Positions 16,315 to 20,021 of a stretch of DNA of 20,021 nt are shown here, piece after piece. How positions within the stretch are numbered: the first letter of the stretch is position 1; every line of letters begins with the position of its first letter. The DNA comes from an uncultured Clostridia bacterium (GTDB lineage Bacteria; Bacillota; Clostridia; TANB77; CAG-508): assembly GCA_949935895.1 (NCBI GenBank), contig CATLGL010000006.1, positions 1 to 20,021 on the forward strand, in the 5' to 3' direction. Below the pieces are notes generated by a model. It was not told the origin of the DNA. It worked only from the letters and a program-made list of their open reading frames with translations, and did not search any database. Made by a program: the position numbers and the translations under genes.

Positions 16315-16343
16315 TTGACTTTTTAAAACCAATTATATATAAT
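16315..16343 (+). promoter_or_regulatory. Promoter of the YhaO/YhaN-like operon
   Basis: TTGACT (16315-16320), 17-base spacer, TATAAT (16338-16343), 31 bases before the first ATG. Confidence 0.78.
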
Positions 16344-16373
16344 AAAAAAAACAACAAAATAAGGAGGAAAACC

Positions 16374-17441
16374 ATGAAATTTGTTCATATGGCAGATATG
16401 CATTTTGATACTCCCTTCACACAATTAAACAAAAACAATTTAGGAGCTCAAAGAAGACTTGAGCAAAGAGAAGCTTTTCAGACCATCATTAACTATATAA
16501 AACAAAATCAAATAGAATATTTCTTCATATGTGGAGACCTATATGAGCACGAATATGTAAAACAAAGCACCATTGAATACATCAATAATAAAGCAAAAGA
16601 AATTCCTAACACCAAAATATACATTATACCAGGAAACCATGATCCCAAAATGAAAAATTCTTATTACAACACATTTTGTTGGAATGATAATATATATATT
16701 TTTGGAAATAAAATAGAGAAAAAAACAGAAAAAGAAGTAGACATCTATGGCTTTGGATTTGATCAATTCTATTTAAAAGACACACAAATAAATCAAATCA
16801 ATATTGAAAATCCAAATAAAATAAATATCCTATTAACACATGGAGCAATAGAAGGAGGATACCAAGAAGATAAACAATATAACCCAATGAAAGAACAAAT
16901 GTTAAAACAATTAGGCTTTGATTATATTGCATTAGGACATATCCATAAACCATATTATAAAGAACAACCAAACCAGAACATTATATATCCAGGTTCTACC
17001 ATTTCTCTTGGCTTTGACGAACAAGGACAACATGGTATAATAGTAGGAACCATCGAAGAAAATAAAAAACTACAAATCAAATTTTTACCAATTGACACAA
17101 AAGAATTTGAAGAAACGATTCTACCAGTAGATGATTTTTTATCAAAAGAAGAACTAATAGAAGCAATCAATCAAACAATATGGGACTCATACAAATATTA
17201 TAAAATTATATTAACAGGGAATAGAACATTTGAAATAGAGCCATCAGAAATCATAAAATATATAACCATTCCCAATATCATAAAAATAAAAAATCAAACA
17301 ACAATAGCAATTGACTTAGAAAAACTAGCCAAAGAAGACAGCCTAAAGGGAATTTTTGTAAGAAACCTATTACAACAAAAAACACCAGAAAATGAAGAAA
17401 AAATTCTAAGAGCAATTGAAATAGGCTTACAAGCAATGTAA
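16374..17441 (+). CDS. SbcD/YhaO-type DNA repair exonuclease
   Basis: A calcineurin-like metallophosphoesterase of the SbcD/Mre11 group, a nuclease of DNA double-strand break processing. All five phosphoesterase motifs are visible: HMADMHFD (Asp8, His10), ICGDLYEH, IPGNHDP, LTHGAIEGG and ALGHIHKP. A capping domain follows, for a total of 355 residues. The length, and the pairing with an ATPase that carries membrane segments, point to the YhaO branch known from Bacillus rather than classical SbcD. AAGGAGG precedes ATG 16374. It is separated by 131 bases from the ATPase gene and no terminator is evident between them. No CGG codon is present. Confidence 0.9.
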   Translation: MKFVHMADMHFDTPFTQLNKNNLGAQRRLEQREAFQTIINYIKQNQIEYFFICGDLYEHEYVKQSTIEYINNKAKEIPNTKIYIIPGNHDPKMKNSYYNTFCWNDNIYIFGNKIEKKTEKEVDIYGFGFDQFYLKDTQINQINIENPNKINILLTHGAIEGGYQEDKQYNPMKEQMLKQLGFDYIALGHIHKPYYKEQPNQNIIYPGSTISLGFDEQGQHGIIVGTIEENKKLQIKFLPIDTKEFEETILPVDDFLSKEELIEAINQTIWDSYKYYKIILTGNRTFEIEPSEIIKYITIPNIIKIKNQTTIAIDLEKLAKEDSLKGIFVRNLLQQKTPENEEKILRAIEIGLQAM

Positions 17442-17572
17442 AAATAAAGAAAGCTTATAACTAAAAATGCATTTACCTAAATAAGCTTGAAAATAAAAAA
17501 GTAAAAAAATAGTAAAACTCTATGCCATTTATAAACAAATAATACAAAAGGGAAGGAAGGAATCAGAAAAAA

Positions 17573-19451
17573 ATGAAAATTCAATCCTTAAAAATCAACC
17601 AATTTGGAAAATTAGAAAATCAAACAATTAATTTACAACAACATATCAATTTAATATATGGTAAAAATGAAAGTGGAAAATCCACAATATTAAAATTTAT
17701 ACTAGCTATGCTCTATGGATTATCTAAAAACAAAAATGGAAAAAACTATACAGACCTTGAAAAATACACTCCATGGCAAGAAAAAGACTTTTCAGGAAAA
17801 ATTACATATACACTTGATAATGGTAAAACATATGAAGTATTTCGTGAATTCAAAAAAAAATCTCCCAAAATCTATAACGAAAATTTAGAAGAAATTTCTA
17901 AAACATTCACCATAGATAAAACAAATGGAAATCAATTCTTTATTGAGCAAACAGGTGTAGAAGAAGAACTTTTTACTTCTACCATCGTAACTATGCAACA
18001 AGAAGTACAGCTAGAAGAAAAAAAGCAAATTACATTATTACAAAAACTATCAAATCTAGTAAGTACAGGAGAAGATAACCTATCATATCAAAAAATTGTC
18101 AATAAACTCAATAAAAGACAACTAGAAGAAATAGGAACGCGGAAGAAGTCAAGATAGACCTATAAATGTAATTTCCAAACAAATTGCAAAACGACAAGAA
18201 CAAAAAGAATATCTAAAAGAATATACAAACAAGAAATATATCTTAGAACAAGCAAAACAAGAACTAGAAACAGAAATACAACAACAACAACTCTATTTAG
18301 AAGTTTTATTCCAAAAAAAGCAAATAGAAGAAAAATATGAAATACAAAAAGAAAAACACAATATAATGGATAATACAATAAAAGACTATGAAAATAAATT
18401 AGAAGCAATAGAAAATGAAGGGCAACAAACAAAAACAAAAATCCAAAAACCACATACTTTTATGCCAATTCTAATATCAATTCTTCTAATTAGCTTAGAA
18501 ATAGGAATTGTATCAATAATTCCAAATGCAATCCTAATAATAATTAGCAGCATAATTGTATTGATAAGCATTTTAGGAATTAGTTATACACAAATCAAGA
18601 AAAAAAGAAAATATCAAAATCAAAAAAATGCACAAAATGTGGAAAACCAAGAAAAAAAACATCGAAAAGAATTACTACAAGCAACGATAAAAAAATTAAA
18701 ACAAGAACAACAAAATAAAGAAAAGCAAGAAAAACAAGACTATGAAAACAAACTACAAATACTACAAAATAACAATATTGGAAAAATGCCAGCAAATACT
18801 ATCAATGAAATATTGCAAGAGAAGTTAATACAAAATAAAATCATAGAAACACAAAATGAACAAACACAAAGCAAGTTAAAAGTACAAAGTATAATTTTAG
18901 AACAGGAAACGATTTTACCTAAAATAGAAAACCTGACACAAATAGAGGAAGAATTAGAAGATTTAGAAGAGCAATATGAAGAACTAACATTTCAAAATGA
19001 AGCAATTGAACTTGCAAAACAAGAATTAGAAAAAGCATATGATGAAATGAAGAAAAAAGTAACACCTAATTTTACAAACCAATTATCTGAAATTATAAAA
19101 AGAATATCAAATGGGAAATATACCAATGTAAAATTTGATGAAAAAAAGGGCATTATAGTAGAAATCGAAAATGGAGATTATGTGCCAATTGATTATTTAA
19201 GTATTGGAACAATCGAACAATTATATTTATCATTAAGATTAAGTGCCCAAAGTAATATGAAAAAGGAAAATCTTCCTATTATATTAGATGAATCTTTTGC
19301 ATATTATGATCAAGAAAGATTAAAAAATATATTACAATTTTTAGATAAAGAATATCCCAATAGGCAAGTCGTAATATTTACATGTACAAATCGAGAAAAA
19401 GAGATATTAGAAGAAGAAAACATACCCTATCACTTCATCAAACTATCATAA
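17573..19451 (+). CDS. YhaN/SbcC-type ATPase with membrane segments, one CGG frameshift
   Basis: This is the ABC/SMC-like partner of the upstream nuclease. The N-terminal half-ATPase has Walker A YGKNESGKST (residues about 29-38) and a Q-loop region (VTMQQEVQLEE). Frame 0 reaches EEIGT, meets CGG at 18140-18142 and stops four codons later. Reading CGGA as glycine restores EIGTGRSQDRPINVI, the Rad50/SbcC-like conserved GTGR segment, and the frame then stays open through two coiled-coil arms. Two adjacent membrane helices interrupt the coil near 310-350 (a feature of YhaN), and the C-terminal half-ATPase has the signature LSIGTIEQLYLSLRLS and Walker B LPIILDESFAYYD. The restored length is about 625 residues. 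ATG 17573 has a GGAAGGAAGG ribosome binding site. Confidence 0.86.
18140..18143 (+). other. CGGA +1 frameshift site in the YhaN-like gene
   Basis: ATA GGA ACG then CGGA then AGA AGT CAA. Frame 0 ends at TAG four codons after CGG. The +1 reading gives the conserved GTGRS segment, and the whole downstream protein stays in that frame. Confidence 0.85.
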
Positions 19452-19481
19452 AATATCTTAAGAATAGGATAAAAAAGAGGA

Positions 19482-19511
19482 GCAGATGCGAAAAACTAAT
19501 ATCGCATCTGC
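19482..19511. terminator. Convergent intrinsic terminator
   Basis: A perfect 10-base stem (GCAGATGCGA, 19482-19491, with 19502-19511) and a 10-base loop. On the minus strand it is followed by a T-rich run and suits the 49-aa gene; on plus it lies 31 bases after the YhaN-like gene, with only a weak T-tract. Confidence 0.72.
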
Positions 19512-19520
19512 TTAAGTTGT

Positions 19521-19670
19521 TCAACAGTATGATACTGTTGCAGTGTAGAAACCATCCTTTTTACCACCTTTATTAAGTACCTTCCCATTTTCTCCATAGG
19601 ATTTTCCAAAGGCTTTAAGGGCAAAATACCTTTCTATTCTTGTTGCATATCTTCTTGTTTCTACTCTCAT
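19521..19670 (-). CDS. 49-aa basic small protein of unknown function
   Basis: A short gene with complete signals: ATG 19670, GGAGG seven bases upstream, promoter, and a terminator downstream. The product is strongly basic, starting MRVETRRYATRIERYF, then ALKAFGKSYGENGK and KGGKKDG, and ends FYTATVSYC with a C-terminal cysteine before TGA. No membrane segment is seen. It could be a nucleic-acid or ribosome-binding protein, a peptide precursor or a regulator; none of these is shown. It lies between the YhaN-like gene and prfA. A palindrome overlaps its promoter. I do not recognise the family. Confidence 0.62.
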   Translation of the reverse strand: MRVETRRYATRIERYFALKAFGKSYGENGKVLNKGGKKDGFYTATVSYC

Positions 19671-19704
19671 TATAATACCTCCATCGTGTGTTTTAGATAA
19701 TTTA

Positions 19705-19733
19705 ATTATAACATATTATGTTAAACTAGGCAA
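19705..19733 (-). promoter_or_regulatory. Promoter of the 49-aa gene with a palindrome
   Basis: On the minus strand TTGCCT (19733-19728), 17-base spacer, TATAAT (19710-19705). A perfect 7-1-7 palindrome TAACATA-T-TATGTTA (19709-19723, plus strand) fills most of the spacer and touches the -10 box, a typical repressor position. Confidence 0.65.
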
Positions 19734-19774
19734 GCTTTATAAGAGCAATTTCTGATAATGATTGCGTAAATTAC

Positions 19775-19803
19775 TTGATATCTTACTAAAAATCGTGTAT
19801 AAT
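19775..19803 (+). promoter_or_regulatory. Promoter of prfA
   Basis: TTGATA (19775-19780), 17-base spacer, TATAAT (19798-19803), 36 bases before the ATG. Confidence 0.8.
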
Positions 19804-19838
19804 ACAAATGATTTAGAAAAAAGGAGAGAGACGCTACT

Positions 19839-20021
19839 ATGTTTCAAAAATTAGATGATGTAGAAAAAAGATATGAAGAATTAACACTTCAAATTAGTAA
19901 TCCAGAAGTAATTGCTAAAACAAGCGAGTGGCAAAAACTAATGAAGGAGCATTCAGACATGACACCAATTGTAGAAAAATATAGAGAATATAAAAAAGTA
20001 GAAGCCAATTATAAAGAAGCA
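19839..20021 (+). CDS. prfA: Peptide chain release factor 1, N-terminal part
   Basis: The frame starts MFQKLDDVEKRYEELTLQISNPEVI and runs open to the window end (61 codons). This is the N-terminal helical domain of RF1, which recognises UAA and UAG; the PxT and GGQ motifs lie beyond the window. RF2 would normally show a different N-terminus and an early in-frame stop at its own programmed +1 site, which is not seen. GGAGAGAG lies nine bases upstream of ATG 19839. The gene has its own promoter. Confidence 0.9.
   Translation, partial: MFQKLDDVEKRYEELTLQISNPEVIAKTSEWQKLMKEHSDMTPIVEKYREYKKVEANYKEA

Noticed and set aside
4610..18143. CGG reassigned to another amino acid (such as Trp or Gln) as the explanation
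   Set aside because: A simple reassignment keeps frame 0, but at all seven sites frame 0 soon meets a stop and the conserved protein lies in the +1 frame.
4610..18143. Classical slippery-site +1 or -1 frameshifting as in prfB or dnaX
   Set aside because: The bases before CGG differ at most sites and none forms a repeated slippery heptamer; no SD-like element is shared upstream.
4610..18143. All frameshifts as ordinary pseudogene decay
   Set aside because: All are the same one-base type at the same codon, the restored proteins are full length and motif-complete, and there are no other lesions. A systematic sequencing error is not excluded and is kept as the main rival.
1..20021. Reassigned stop codons
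   Set aside because: TAA, TAG and TGA all end recognisable genes in expected places; no conserved gene reads through any of them.
1..20021. CRISPR arrays, tRNA or rRNA genes
   Set aside because: No regularly spaced repeats, tRNA cloverleaf signatures or rRNA segments were recognised on either strand.

Overview
The window looks like chromosome of a low-GC, endospore-forming Firmicute of clostridial type. The base composition is strongly AT-rich, housekeeping genes follow Clostridium-like orders (SRP RNA-dnaX-ybaB-recR; yqeK-murF-ddl), and there are spore genes (sleB-ypeB and an alpha/beta-type SASP). No rRNA, tRNA or CRISPR array was seen.

Layout. 1-1010: decayed accessory DNA, with an IS30-type transposase 3' remnant (-) abutting the 3' end of a DNA/RNA non-specific endonuclease and a broken small ORF. 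1018-3826: consensus promoter, SRP RNA, dnaX, ybaB, recR. 3828-5250 (-): a 64-aa small protein with a hairpin over its ribosome binding site, and a UgtP/MGDG-synthase-type glycosyltransferase. 5411-7337: sleB-ypeB. 7574-7795: SASP and terminator. 7886-11488: yqeK, murF, ddl, DUF1934 gene. 11537-11785 (-): autonomous 82-aa gene. 11945-12877: CbpA-type DnaJ. 12997-16162: consensus promoter, two unknown genes, a VirD4/TraG-type ATPase, terminator. 16374-19451: YhaO/YhaN (SbcD/SbcC-like) pair. 19521-19670 (-): 49-aa gene. 19839-end: start of prfA.

Main observation. Five genes (ugtP-like, sleB, ypeB, virD4-like, yhaN-like) are each broken by one or two apparent +1 frameshifts, seven in all. Every break has the same form: an in-frame CGG codon followed by A or T, with the conserved protein resuming in the +1 frame as if the four bases CGGN encoded one glycine. 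Each of these glycines lies in a recognisable motif (GGGH and AGGEFG of the glycosyltransferase, GAVILNR of SleB, GGSGSGKS of the ATPase, and so on). Apart from codon 8 of one unknown small gene, I found no other in-frame CGG in any coding region here, although the string CGG spans codon boundaries in intact genes about ten times. The bases before CGG differ, so a classical slippery heptamer does not explain it. The simplest biological reading is that CGG has no normal arginine decoder in this organism and that CGGN is read as a 4-base glycine codon, or that the C is skipped by tRNA-Gly. A systematic one-base sequencing error is the main rival. The housekeeping genes (dnaX, recR, murF, ddl, the visible part of prfA) carry no such site.
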